Below, in pieces: positions 1 through 8,460 of a stretch of DNA of 64,000 bases; within the stretch, counting starts at the first letter, position 1; the number at the start of each line of letters is the position of its first letter. The stretch comes from Alkalihalobacterium alkalinitrilicum. GTDB lineage: Bacteria; Bacillota; Bacilli; Bacillales; Bacillaceae_F. The notes under the pieces are model-generated. The model did not search any database. It saw only the letters and a program-made list of their open reading frames with translations, and was not told where the DNA came from. The stretch lies in the NCBI RefSeq assembly GCF_002019605.1, contig NZ_KV917368.1:1276997-1340996 (forward strand), written 5' to 3'. Made by a program: the position numbers and the translations under genes.

Positions 1-142
1 TTATTAAATAAAATATGTAAAATTCATTACTCAACCCCTTGATCAAATTCCATTAAAAGAATTATGATAATATCAAATACATAAACTATACTTGGTAATT
101 TCTGTCCGAGTATTACTATTTGTAAGATATGGAGGAATTAAC

Positions 143-394
143 ATGGACATACCTAAATACCCAGAAAATTTTGATGAATGTGGTAGAAGTAAACGGATAA
201 CAGTCGACCAATTGGATAAAAAAATTAACGATGAAATTGAAACGATGATCGACTATATGAAAAAACATAATACTGAAAACTATTCAAAAGCGTTCGAAGA
301 TGTTCTGATCATGATTGATCGAATTCATGAAGATGATCAAACTTATTATGAAATATCAGTCGCCAAACAACACAGCCGAGCCATCGTAAGGTAA
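143..394 (+). CDS. small hypothetical protein (83 aa)
   Basis: Unrecognised acidic, soluble-looking protein with no signal peptide or membrane segment. An open frame extends upstream to 92, but GGAGG at 131-135 places the start at ATG 143. The middle is helix-forming and charged (KKINDEIETMIDYMKK), followed by a stretch rich in D, I and H, and the protein ends in a basic tail. The gene stands alone, and a 340-base non-coding stretch follows it. I do not assign a function. Confidence 0.6.
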   Translation: MDIPKYPENFDECGRSKRITVDQLDKKINDEIETMIDYMKKHNTENYSKAFEDVLIMIDRIHEDDQTYYEISVAKQHSRAIVR

Positions 395-733
395 CAAGTA
401 AAGCGTACATTCCTGTTTAGCCCCTACCAGCAGTCCAGGCTAGGAATTTTAACCTGACTGGATATTTGATCTCGAGGGGCTGGAGTGGGAACTCTGTTGG
501 CATAAGAATCCCCTATTACAAGAATGGTTCTTCAAATACTGAAACTACGCGGACAATAACTCCCCTGTCCAATTTAATGGTGAAAATGACGTGCCCGTGT
601 TTTTCAACAGTTATTTCTCATCAAAAATAAAATAAACGCAAATGATTTCCCATGCGAAAATCAATGCGTTCTGCTGTCGATGGATTCCTCACCCCACTCT
701 ATGAGGTGCACCCCAACAAAAAATTTAACAGAT
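395..733. other. non-coding stretch with weak inverted repeats
   Basis: No credible gene. Positions 419-425 (AGCCCCT) pair with 475-481 (AGGGGCT), and a looser inner pairing lies at 430-438 with 453-461, so a hairpin of about 60 bases is possible. The right end (about 700-725, TGAGGTGCACCCCAACA) resembles the tips of some IS3-type insertion sequences, but no partner end or transposase is present. It may be a remnant. Both readings are weak. Confidence 0.25.
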
Positions 734-1267
734 TTATTTTACGTCAGGTTTTACCGCACTTACTTTGAACTTTTCATTTTCCAAAACTTCAATATTATTT
801 TCAGTTGTTAAAGCAACTGCTTTTGTATGTTCCACTAATTGAATAATAGTGCGGTGTGCTTGTTTAGCGCCCCTAATTAATAAAGGAACTCCAATAACAT
901 CAATATGAAAACGTCTTGAAAATAACCCACCAAAAGTCATTGAAATTGGGACAGTAGGTGAGCAATTCGAGAATACAACTTGATCAATCTCTTTACCGTC
1001 TTCTTGTAACAATGATAATAACGAGTGAAGAGCAGGTATAACGGCAGTAGATTTACCTCTTCCAATCGTATAGACTTTATTACCGTCTTCATCTTTTCCG
1101 TGGTAAATAAACCGCCCAAAGTCCCCTGGGGTTAATTTATTAAAAATATCTATACCTAATATTTCCTCTTTTGTTGGCTCACGATCCTTTGGTAATTTAT
1201 CAAGATGATAAGCAGCAGCCAATGCGGATGAATGTGTGCCTGCAAAACAATTATAAACATAAAGCAA
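734..1267 (-). CDS. DUF3189 family protein
   Basis: A 177-residue soluble protein whose N-terminus (YNCFAGTHSSALAAAYHL) and later GRGKST and FSNCSP motifs match the DUF3189 family of Firmicutes as I remember it. The function of the family is unknown. The glycine-rich N-terminal turn and the GRGKS motif suggest a nucleotide- or phosphate-binding fold, which is inference only. The start is TTG, supported by AAGGAGGA nine bases upstream; no in-frame ATG lies near. It is transcribed alone. Confidence 0.75.
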   Translation of the reverse strand: MLYVYNCFAGTHSSALAAAYHLDKLPKDREPTKEEILGIDIFNKLTPGDFGRFIYHGKDEDGNKVYTIGRGKSTAVIPALHSLLSLLQEDGKEIDQVVFSNCSPTVPISMTFGGLFSRRFHIDVIGVPLLIRGAKQAHRTIIQLVEHTKAVALTTENNIEVLENEKFKVSAVKPDVK

Positions 1268-1615
1268 CGCAATGGTCCTCCTTACTAATTAAAAGATCGG
1301 ATGCTGATTTCATAGAGATCGTTATATACCTTGTAAATTGCCTAATTTCCTTACTATTTATACTTGGGATATAAAATAAAAAAAATTTGAATGCAGTCAT
1401 TTAAAGAAGCAACGATGTACCTTATTGCTTAGACAGTGTTGTCAAAATTAGCTACTCCTTAACTTGTATAACGCAAAAATGAATTGGCAAACTATTATTG
1501 AAAGTATCGACAAACAAGAAACACATATCCACTATAAAAAGTACATTCATTTCGTAGGATATTCCTTTTATAGTGTGAATTACGTTTATTAAAAATACTA
1601 AAGGTGGGAATTCAA
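1268..1615. other. intergenic region with a hairpin upstream of a small gene
   Basis: No gene seen. An inverted repeat at 1530-1539 (CACTATAAAA) and 1566-1575 (TTTTATAGTG) can form a 10-bp stem about 40 bases before the next start codon. It could be an operator or a leader structure. Nothing else stands out. Confidence 0.35.
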
Positions 1616-1735
1616 ATGTCACAATCAAAAAGTCAAGAAGACCGTCAATTTAGAAAACGTAAAGAAGCGCAAAATCCTCATGGTAAAATTAAATCATTGA
1701 AACAATTAGCTGCAGAAACACCACCTAAGGAATAG
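1616..1735 (+). CDS. 39-aa hydrophilic protein, DUF6254-like
   Basis: A short gene with a good ribosome site (AAAGGTGGG before ATG 1616). The product is highly charged, begins MSQSKSQEDRQFRKRKEAQN and contains NPHGKIKSLKQLA. From memory this resembles the very small Bacillaceae family DUF6254, which has no known function. I cannot confirm that without a search. Its stop codon shares its last base with the start of the dispersed repeat at 1735. Confidence 0.55.
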   Translation: MSQSKSQEDRQFRKRKEAQNPHGKIKSLKQLAAETPPKE

Positions 1736-1911
1736 TGAAACTTCCATCAGTAAGGGTTTTTCTCTTCCCCCAATGATAGTTAGTTTAGGCCCACACGATG
1801 TGGATCACACAGACGTTGCCACAGGACACGGCAACGTCTATGGCCATTTAGTGGAGTCTTGCTGAGTCTTGCTGAGTCTTGCTGAGTCTTGCTCCAGTTA
1901 AACGGGATAAA
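1735..1911 (+). repeat. dispersed structured repeat, copy 1 (with internal 10-mer tandem)
   Basis: A full-length copy of the window-wide repeat. It opens GTGAAACTTCCATCAGT, continues with the GGCCCACACGATGTGGATCA block and the stem GACGTTGCC/GGCAACGTC, and closes ...GGGATAAA. Where other copies carry a GGCAGTATTACTGCC hairpin, this copy has four perfect tandem units of GAGTCTTGCT (1854-1893). Confidence 0.85.
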
Positions 1912-1950
1912 CTCATTAGCTTATATTGCTCTCTTACATTCATAAATGAA

Positions 1951-2037
1951 AAAAAAGCTGACTCATGTAAAGGTGTCCTTCTGAGGCTTGATTAAATATT
2001 CATCCTCAGAGATGGTTGGACTTACGAGTCAGCTTTT
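1951..2037 (-). terminator. rho-independent terminator of the HExxH gene
   Basis: AAAAGCTGACTC (1953-1964) pairs with GAGTCAGCTTTT (2026-2037). Read on the minus strand, the stem is followed by a T-run. The stem begins just inside the 3' end of the gene that stops at 2022. The long loop holds its own small hairpin. Confidence 0.7.
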
Positions 2038-2663
2038 CCTTGTTGGAATTTCTTTACCATTATTCTTAAATTGTGACTAGCAAAAAGATCAGCTGCTTTC
2101 TCATGCGGAATATTTCGATACTTTTTCTTTTCTTCGTACGTATGACCATGTTTCATTTCGGCAATAAACCGATCATAATAATACTCTCCCCGACTAAAAT
2201 AATCAAACAAACGGTCCCTTTTATCACTACCTCTTCCTCCAATTAATCCATGAAAAAGATGCCCAACCTCATGTAAACAAATAAAAGCAGCATATTCATA
2301 ACAACACACTTGTGTTTTTTTCATGTCGAGAATATACTCTTTATTTTTAAAGTCTTCTGCGATTGCCATGATATTCAGATAGATAACTGGCTTAAAATCG
2401 CCTTCATCGTCTATTTCTAACTGTCCTGGATAATTAATAGGTACATCCGATATAAAAAATGTAACATCTTCAATGATAGGTTTGTAAATGGAAGTTTCTA
2501 ACCATTCAATTGTAGCTCGAATTCCTGATAGAGCCTCTAGAATATGTTGTTTAGAAACTTTATATTGCTTTTTGATTACCTCTTCAGGTTCGTATATAAA
2601 GTCTAATGCTTCTATTGTTTTAAACTCTAAACACCCCCCAATAATGAATGTGCAGAAGTCCAA
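2022..2663 (-). CDS. putative zinc metallopeptidase-like protein (HExxH)
   Basis: A 213-residue soluble protein of unknown family. The clear feature is HEVGHLFHG near residue 125, an HExxH zincin motif with a following glycine. A second HEKAAD motif near the C-terminus could supply a third zinc ligand. No signal peptide or membrane segment is seen, so a cytoplasmic ImmA/IrrE- or WLM-like role is possible but unproven. The start is uncertain: TTG 2663 is the only conventional start in frame, yet the strong GGGGGG site lies inside the reading frame, so the 5' end may be damaged or begin later at a rare codon. Confidence 0.55.
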   Translation of the reverse strand: MDFCTFIIGGCLEFKTIEALDFIYEPEEVIKKQYKVSKQHILEALSGIRATIEWLETSIYKPIIEDVTFFISDVPINYPGQLEIDDEGDFKPVIYLNIMAIAEDFKNKEYILDMKKTQVCCYEYAAFICLHEVGHLFHGLIGGRGSDKRDRLFDYFSRGEYYYDRFIAEMKHGHTYEEKKKYRNIPHEKAADLFASHNLRIMVKKFQQGKADS

Positions 2664-2778
2664 TTAGAAGATTTTATTCTTAAAATGATCAAGTTATGTT
2701 TCAGTCAGACGAGTTTATTTACTTGATGATTTTATTGAGCGAATAGAATTTAAAAGTTTACAAAAAATAGGAGGAAAA

Positions 2779-2814
2779 TGAAGAAGCAGAGAACTTATTG
2801 TCCTCTGCTTCTTC
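2779..2814 (-). terminator. terminator of the CNNM/CBS gene
   Basis: GAAGAAGCAGAG (about 2780-2791) pairs with CTCTGCTTCTTC (about 2803-2814) around a short loop, just past the stop of the gene ending at 2831. Confidence 0.75.
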
Positions 2815-2830
2815 ACTGCGTCTTCATTCA

Positions 2831-4096
2831 TTATGCAGTTTGAACTTCAGAATGAATCTCCACGGTTGCTTTTTGAATTCTACGATTACGCACTTCCTCA
2901 ATATAAATTCGGATGTTCTCGTATACCATCGTCTCCCCTTTTTTCGGGAGATAGCCGAGTGTATCAGAGATCCAGCCGCCGAGTGTATTTGAGCTTGTTT
3001 CAGGAAGTGTTACGTTAATGGACTCGCAAAATTCCTCGACAGAAATTCGTCCATCTAATCGAAGCTTCCCGTCTTCGAGTCTTTCAATTAACTGTTCATT
3101 TTCATCATGTTCATCCCAAATTTCACCGACAATTTCTTCGAGTATATCTTCAATCGAAATAATTCCAGCGGTTCCTCCATATTCGTCAAGGACAACAGCT
3201 AAATGGACTTTGTTTTTTTGTAAATCCTTAAGTAGGTGCGAGATTTTTACCGAGCCAATTACAAAATGTGGTTTTCGTAAGATTTCTTCTATCGTAAATG
3301 GATCTTCTTGGACATATTTTGTAAAAAAGTCACGATGAGAAATAATTCCAACAATATTATCAATCGAGCCATTATATACTGGAACTCGTGAATATTTTTC
3401 CTTTATGAACACATCTTTAATTTCATCAATTGGTGTATCAATAGATACGGCTACGACATCAGGTCGTGGCGTTAGAATGTCTTTAACAACAATGTCATCA
3501 AATTCAATTGCGTTATGAAGAAGTTCCCGTTCTTGAGTGTGAAATGTCCCTTCCTCTTCTCCAATTTCCACTAAGGCTTTAACATCCTCATCTGTCACAC
3601 TTGGCTCTTCCGCTGTGTCTCCCATTAGTTTATTGACTCCTAATTTGAGTTGAACAAAAAGCCACGTAATTGGAAAGAAGATTTTCATGACTGCCCTCAA
3701 AGTTGCAGAGATTGCAAGTAAATACTTTTCTGCATATTGCTTCGCTAAAGATTTCGGTAAAATTTCACCAAATACTAAAACTAATATGGTAATAGCAACA
3801 GTTGTAAGTAATAAGGTGCTCCCATTACTTCCAAACATATCAGTTGCAACTTTAGTTGCAATGGTAGCCATCGCAATATTTACAATATTATTACCAATTA
3901 AAATAGTTGATAAGCTTTGGTCGAAATTTTCTGCCATCTCTAATGAACGTTTTGCTTTTTCGTTATTATTTTCGGCTTGATTACGAAGCCTAATTTTATT
4001 AACACTCGTAATTGCAGTTTCCGAAGCAGAAAAATATCCTGATAACAATAACAATGCCCCTAATAAGATAATCGAGTCATAGGGTATACTGTCCAA
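2831..4096 (-). CDS. CNNM/CBS/CorC membrane protein (hemolysin C-like)
   Basis: An integral membrane protein of the HlyC/CorC (UPF0053) family. These are linked to divalent cation, mainly Mg2+, homeostasis. An N-terminal DUF21/CNNM domain (about residues 5-180, several membrane helices, SASETAITSVNKIRLR motif) is followed by a CBS pair (about 210-335; TPRPDVVAVS and HLAVVLDEYGGTAGIIS) and a C-terminal CorC_HlyC domain (LDGRISVEEFCE, DTLGYLPKKGE). The frame is open to 4159, but TTG 4096 is preceded by GGGAGAG and begins the first hydrophobic segment, giving 421 residues. Monocistronic. Confidence 0.85.
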   Translation of the reverse strand: MDSIPYDSIILLGALLLLSGYFSASETAITSVNKIRLRNQAENNNEKAKRSLEMAENFDQSLSTILIGNNIVNIAMATIATKVATDMFGSNGSTLLLTTVAITILVLVFGEILPKSLAKQYAEKYLLAISATLRAVMKIFFPITWLFVQLKLGVNKLMGDTAEEPSVTDEDVKALVEIGEEEGTFHTQERELLHNAIEFDDIVVKDILTPRPDVVAVSIDTPIDEIKDVFIKEKYSRVPVYNGSIDNIVGIISHRDFFTKYVQEDPFTIEEILRKPHFVIGSVKISHLLKDLQKNKVHLAVVLDEYGGTAGIISIEDILEEIVGEIWDEHDENEQLIERLEDGKLRLDGRISVEEFCESINVTLPETSSNTLGGWISDTLGYLPKKGETMVYENIRIYIEEVRNRRIQKATVEIHSEVQTA

Positions 4097-4272
4097 AATT
4101 CCATCACTCTCCCGAAATGTATTACTTCTAATATATCTTATAAACTGAAAAAATAGCAATCATTTTTACAAAATATTAAGAGATCTTCATACATTGGACC
4201 TTTATTAATGACTGTTTAGCTACATATTTTCTTTATTGGAATAGCACCCTATCTTCTAAGGAGGTGTGGAGT

Positions 4273-4476
4273 ATGGAAAAAGAAAAGCAAGGAAATAAAA
4301 ACATGCCTGATTTTAATAAGTTATCTGATCGAGTAATTGCAGAACCGACAAACAGCCCTACTTTTGTGATGAAAACAAATTTAGATCCAGAAAACGTGAC
4401 CGAAGAAAATCCTTATTTTGATGAAAAAGCTCAGCAAAATTCTAAAGAGTTTCGCCAATACTTTGAAGAAGAATAA
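4273..4476 (+). CDS. small hypothetical protein (67 aa)
   Basis: An unrecognised, hydrophilic, probably unstructured protein rich in N, E and K, ending in an acidic tail. AAGGAGG lies eight bases before ATG 4273, so this start is preferred over the in-frame GTG at 4264. A clear terminator follows at 4493. Single gene. Confidence 0.65.
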   Translation: MEKEKQGNKNMPDFNKLSDRVIAEPTNSPTFVMKTNLDPENVTEENPYFDEKAQQNSKEFRQYFEEE

Positions 4477-4492
4477 ATAAATCACATATGTG

Positions 4493-4519
4493 AAGCCAGG
4501 AAAAAGTCCCTGGCTTTTT
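4493..4519 (+). terminator. rho-independent terminator
   Basis: AAGCCAGG pairs with CCTGGCTT around a short loop and is followed by a T-run, directly after the small gene ending at 4476. Confidence 0.85.
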
Positions 4520-4633
4520 ACGTATATCTTTTGTGAGTCATCTATAACCTCGAAAAATAAGTTTGTTCCTTTTTGTAATTCAAAATATACTCAAGTAAGA
4601 GATATAGAACTTCAATAAAGAGGAGAGCATTTG

Positions 4634-4975
4634 ATGAAGGTTAATGGAACACAAATGATTGTCACTTATTTTCCTGCCATCATTATATTCTTAATATCGT
4701 TAGTATCGTTTACAACTACACACCCCAACTTAAAAGGTCTGTTTATCATATCGCTACTTGTGATTTTCCCATTATTGTATTTTATACAAAGAATCGTTTG
4801 TTCCGTCTTTAAAGTAAATTTCTTGTATTCATTATTCATTTCTACGATGGCTTTTTTAATAGTCCTTCTTGTTTTCTTAAATTCATCGGCGATCATATAT
4901 ATTTTTATGTACATTGTTACTGGAATTTTAGGATATGGCCTTGTGAAACTCGCTCAAGAATTAAGGAATGAGTAA
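4634..4975 (+). CDS. small integral membrane protein
   Basis: A 113-residue protein with four predicted membrane helices (about residues 8-27, 32-52, 60-80, 85-105) and little else. AGGAG at 4621 lies eight bases before ATG 4634. The TTG just upstream is in frame but less well spaced. No family is recognised. Confidence 0.65.
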   Translation: MKVNGTQMIVTYFPAIIIFLISLVSFTTTHPNLKGLFIISLLVIFPLLYFIQRIVCSVFKVNFLYSLFISTMAFLIVLLVFLNSSAIIYIFMYIVTGILGYGLVKLAQELRNE

Positions 4976-5094
4976 CATAACGGATTAAGTTCTGTCTTTT
5001 AATAAGTAACTAATAGCAATTAATCACTTGTTATTTACCTTAATAAAAACAGTGCGAAATCTGTGTTAAAAACTGTAAGACTGATATGACAACA

Positions 5095-5130
5095 ACTATT
5101 TTCAAAATCACATGCGATTTTGAAAATAGT
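5095..5130 (+). terminator. strong hairpin, probable terminator
   Basis: ACTATTTTCAAAATC pairs perfectly over 15 bp with GATTTTGAAAATAGT around a six-base loop. It lies about 120 bases past the membrane-protein gene and the downstream flank is T-rich. It may terminate transcription from either side. Confidence 0.55.
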
Positions 5131-5303
5131 CGTGTTATTTACTGTTTTCTCTCACTGAACTTAACCCGTTAATGGTAACATACATTCCTATTTTTCTATC
5201 TCACTCATGATAATTGAAAAATGAAAAAAGCCAACATATTAGACTGACCTAGTCATATGAGACAGTAATAAAACACCTTCCTAGGCTGCCATATCACCAA
5301 ACT

Positions 5304-6164
5304 CTATTGGTGGTGGTAGCCTAGTTTTTCTTGGATACGCTCATCGTTATAATACCTCATAAATTGATCTACACGTGCCTTTACTTCTTCTAAAGACAAA
5401 GAATTGAATTTAACATACTGAAATTCTTCTGATTTCAGGTTCGAATGGAAAGACTCAATGACTGCGTTGTCCCAACAGTTTCCCCGGCGTGACCTACTAC
5501 TGACTAAATTCTTTACTTTAATCCGATTTTGATAAGCATAAGAAGAATAGACACTTCCTTGATCTGAATGGATGATGACTCCTTTAGGGTTTCCTCGCTT
5601 TTCTAGTGCTTCATCTAAGGTATCAATCACCAAAGGGATTTGTTGATGAGTATAAAGCTTATAAGCAACGATTTGATTATTAAACAAGTCCATGATCGTT
5701 GATAAATATAAAGTGTCTGGACCATATTGAATGTAGGTAATATCCGTTACCCACTTTTGGTTAGGTTTGCTTGCGTGAAACTCTCGCTGTAATAAGTTTG
5801 GCGCGACAACGACAGATTCCCCTTGAGATTTCCACCTTCTTTTTTGCTTTACTCTACATTGAAGGTGGTATTTCTGCATGATCCGTTGAACAGTATTACG
5901 GTTTAATTTGATGGGATAGTCACGTTTTAATAGCTCCTTGATTTTACGATGGCCATATCGGTACTTTGTTTTTTCGCAAAGGTAAATAATCGCTTCCTCT
6001 TCCTTAGACAACTCGACTAGTTGCGCAGATGCCCAGCGATAATAGGTGGATCTGGGAACATTTAAAGCTGATAAAATAGCTGATACTGTATATTTTTTTC
6101 GTGAAGTCTGGACTAGTTGGAGGACGATTTCTTTTTCAACTCCTTTTTGATCTCCAAATCTTTT
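5304..6164 (-). pseudogene. IS3 transposase orfB (DDE integrase domain), frameshifted
   Basis: The rve-type catalytic domain of an IS3 transposase. Visible are HTH_21-like YRYGHRKIKELLKRDY, then WVTDITYI (first D), HSDQGSVY (second D) and NAVIESFHSNLK (E). The frame is open from 6164, though no conventional start is found before TTG 6011. IS3 elements normally make OrfAB by a -1 shift at an A6G slippery site. That site is present (A6 at 6161-6166), but a -1 shift here runs 18 codons into a stop because the body of orfB lies in the other frame. One missing A in the A5 run at 6132-6136 explains this. Near the end, the typical TPIEF tail is found in another frame down to 5281, which implies a second lost base. 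Confidence 0.8.
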
Positions 6165-6441
6165 TTAAGATTTCATTTTCCTGTTTTAAGTGATTCATTT
6201 GACGTTCTTTTTTCTCTTCATCACTTGAACTGTCAGGTCCATGACCATATGAATATTGTTTCCCTATTGGTTGATCGAATCGATGAACCTGATTTTCACG
6301 ATACCATTTCATCCACGTTTTGATTTGAGACACATTTTTAATCCCATACTTCTTCATGATCTCATGGTTCGTAAACTGACCACTCATCTTATCTTTCACA
6401 ACTGCCCACTTAACCTCATTTGAATAAACGTTTTTGCCCAT
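6136..6441 (-). CDS. IS3 transposase orfA (helix-turn-helix)
   Basis: A 101-residue DNA-binding N-terminal part of the transposase. It begins MGKNVYSNEVKWAVVKD and has an HTH (HEIMKKYGIKNVSQIKTWMK) followed by a leucine-zipper-like tail (QMNHLKQENEILKK) containing the A6G slippery site. GGAGGT upstream of ATG 6441 decides the start; the frame is open further upstream, into the terminal repeat. It overlaps orfB. Confidence 0.8.
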   Translation of the reverse strand: MGKNVYSNEVKWAVVKDKMSGQFTNHEIMKKYGIKNVSQIKTWMKWYRENQVHRFDQPIGKQYSYGHGPDSSSDEEKKERQMNHLKQENEILKKIWRSKRS

Positions 6442-6542
6442 GCAAAAACACCTCCGAATTAGTACTTTGTTTAAGTGTACCATTTCGAAGGTGTTTTATA
6501 GTGTCTCATTAATTTAGGTTAGTCTATATAATGTTGACCTTT

Positions 6543-6977
6543 CTACCGTTTTTTAACTTTATAAAAGGTACCTGATGTTGTACTTACAAGTTCATCTTTT
6601 TCATTAAAGATGTCACATTCCGTAAATACAACATTGTATCCATCCTTTGAATATCTTGCTTTAGCGATTAGTTTCCCGCTTGTCATTGCTTTCATATGTG
6701 TCGTTTTTAATTCTAATGAAACATAATTATCATCTTTAAAACGGAAATTCAAATGACCTATTGCTGTATCAGCAAGATATGTATAAATCCCTCCATGAAC
6801 GGTACCGAATGGATTAAACATCGTTTCACTTACAGGACATTCAATCGTGCATTCTCTTTTTTCATCATCATAAAAAAATTCAAAATCAAAAAAATTGAAT
6901 AAAAATGCTTTTTGTGGAGCTAGTTCAGTGTTTTCTGCTGCTCTTTGTGCTTGTTTTACTACGTATTCTTTATCCAA
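6543..6977 (-). CDS. PaaI-family hotdog thioesterase
   Basis: An acyl-CoA thioesterase of the hotdog fold, PaaI type, expected to hydrolyse aryl- or acyl-CoA esters in the cytoplasm. The family signature is clear: NPFGTVHGGIYTYLADTAIG (about residues 60-79). The C-terminal strands (GYNVVFTECDIFN) also fit. A GGGGGA site seven bases upstream makes TTG 6977 the likely start (144 aa), although ATG 7001 is in frame. Its natural terminator has been split by the IS3 element just downstream. Confidence 0.8.
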   Translation of the reverse strand: MDKEYVVKQAQRAAENTELAPQKAFLFNFFDFEFFYDDEKRECTIECPVSETMFNPFGTVHGGIYTYLADTAIGHLNFRFKDDNYVSLELKTTHMKAMTSGKLIAKARYSKDGYNVVFTECDIFNEKDELVSTTSGTFYKVKKR

Positions 6978-7087
6978 TTGACATCCCCCAATTTCCTTCA
7001 TGTTACAAAAAATTACTATCTTTGTTAAAATTCGATTTTTGATGCAAAAAACCTTCTTATTTTATTAAAAATATAAATTAAAAACTA

Positions 7088-7183
7088 AAAGAGACTGCTA
7101 CCACTAGTCAAGACTAAAACCGACAACTATGATATTCATAGTCAGTGATAATCTAGATATGGCTAGAGAAATTCAGTCTCTTT
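7088..7183 (-). terminator. long hairpin after the alcohol dehydrogenase
   Basis: AAAGAGACTG (7088-7097) pairs with CAGTCTCTTT (7174-7183), just past the stop at 7189. The T-run on the minus strand is weak, and the long loop may fold further. Confidence 0.5.
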
Positions 7184-7188
7184 GTTAT

Positions 7189-8322
7189 TTATGGTTTTAA
7201 TACAACTTTGATACATTCATCTTCGTGATCATTAAAAATTTTATAAGCTTGGCCTGCGTCATCAAGGGAAACTTTATGAGTAATGATTTCTTTAGGGTCA
7301 TAATCTCCATTAACAATTTGTTCATATAGTTTTGGCATAATAGGAATAACGGGTGCTTGACCCATTTTCAATGTAATATTTCTAGCAAAAAATGCCCCTA
7401 AAGGGAAGGCGTTATAATTTGATCCGTAAACACCTGTAAGTTGAACAATTCCATTTTTTCGAACAGCTTTAGTCGCGATTTGTATAGGGCCTAATGTTCC
7501 CCCTTGTAACTTTAATTTTTGTTCAATAAATTCTAGCGGTGATTTTTTACCGTCCATTCCGACGCAATCAATGACTACATCTGCACCCCCTTGAGTAATC
7601 TCTTTCAAGTGTTCCCCCATATCAGGGTATTTTGTGAAGTCAAAGACTTCGACGTTGTTCATCTTTTTTGCGTGGTTTAACCGATAATCTAAATAATCGA
7701 CAGCAATAACTCGTTTTGCACCCTTCATCCATGCATACTTTTGTGTCATTAAGCCAACAGGCCCACAGCCTAGGACGATAACGGTATCTCCTTTTTTTAC
7801 ACCGCTATAATCGACACTCCAAAAGGCAGTAGGTAAAACATCTGATAAAAATAATAGTGACTCATCTTCTAATTCACACGACTCTGGAATAACAAAGGGA
7901 GTAAAGTTTCCAAAAGGAACTTTTAAATACTCGGCTTGTCCTCCTGGATGGTTCCCAAATTTCTCACTATATCCAAAGTAGCCGCCTGAATCGTAATGTG
8001 GATTTGAATTGTCACATTGACTTGTTAAATCGTGCTCACAATATACGCAATGCCCACATGAAACATTAAAAGGAATGACGACACGGTCGCCTTTTTTTAC
8101 TTTTGTTACGTCAGGTCCAACTTCTTCGACGATTCCCATCGGTTCGTGCCCAATAATGTAACCATCAGGTAACGGAAAGTTACCCTGGTATAAATGTAGA
8201 TCGGATCCGCAAATAGCGGTTGATGTAATTTTTACAATAATATCATCTTTTTTTTCAATTTTTGCATCATCGACATTTTTCACGATAACTTTATTGGGTC
8301 CTTGATAGGTTACTGCTTTCAT
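7189..8322 (-). CDS. zinc-dependent alcohol dehydrogenase (AdhB-like MDR)
   Basis: A medium-chain dehydrogenase/reductase of 377 residues, similar to the B. subtilis AdhB and formaldehyde-dehydrogenase-like group. Catalytic zinc ligands are at C38 (ICGSDLHL) and H59-E60 (GHEP). The structural zinc cysteines C89, C92, C95 and C103 are all present. The Rossmann motif VLGCGPVGL is near residue 187, followed by acidic VDYLDYR, which suggests NAD rather than NADP. It should oxidise an alcohol or aldehyde adduct; the substrate cannot be read. ATG 8322 is the first start. Monocistronic. Confidence 0.85.
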   Translation of the reverse strand: MKAVTYQGPNKVIVKNVDDAKIEKKDDIIVKITSTAICGSDLHLYQGNFPLPDGYIIGHEPMGIVEEVGPDVTKVKKGDRVVIPFNVSCGHCVYCEHDLTSQCDNSNPHYDSGGYFGYSEKFGNHPGGQAEYLKVPFGNFTPFVIPESCELEDESLLFLSDVLPTAFWSVDYSGVKKGDTVIVLGCGPVGLMTQKYAWMKGAKRVIAVDYLDYRLNHAKKMNNVEVFDFTKYPDMGEHLKEITQGGADVVIDCVGMDGKKSPLEFIEQKLKLQGGTLGPIQIATKAVRKNGIVQLTGVYGSNYNAFPLGAFFARNITLKMGQAPVIPIMPKLYEQIVNGDYDPKEIITHKVSLDDAGQAYKIFNDHEDECIKVVLKP

Positions 8323-8460
8323 TATTTCACTCCATCCATGTAAGTTCTAATTATTAGGATTCATTTAATCAAACACCTTTTTTACATAGTTAGAGTATTT
8401 CCATTTAGTAGCTTTTCAATTGGTTTTCATGTTTAGTAAGATTTACATATATCAAAGAAA

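Larger units (their letters stand above)
5240..6526 (-). mobile_element. IS3-family insertion sequence (about 1.29 kb)
   Basis: Imperfect terminal inverted repeats begin TAGACTGACCTAGTCATATG on the left and, reversed, TAGACTAACCTAAATTAATG on the right; both continue into AAAACACCTTC. The flanks carry a 3-bp direct repeat, TAT (5237-5239 and 6527-6529), as expected for IS3 elements. Inside are orfA and orfB on the minus strand. The flanking bases, rejoined, form a terminator hairpin (see findings). Confidence 0.85.

Noticed and set aside
419-725. Complete insertion sequence in the first intergenic region
   Set aside because: Only one IS3-like tip and a loose hairpin are visible; no second end, transposase remnant or target duplication.
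1854-1893. CRISPR-like array
   Set aside because: The units are 10 bp with no spacers and lie inside the dispersed repeat.
3018-3980. Plus-strand open frames opposite the CNNM/CBS gene
   Set aside because: They lack ribosome sites, have low-complexity S/P/F-rich translations and mirror a well-supported gene on the other strand. The same holds for the other antisense frames inside pglX, pglZ, the helicase and the MATE gene.
5304-6483. Programmed +1 frameshift in the IS3 element
   Set aside because: A normal A6G -1 site is present, and one missing A explains the frame relation better than a new kind of recoding.
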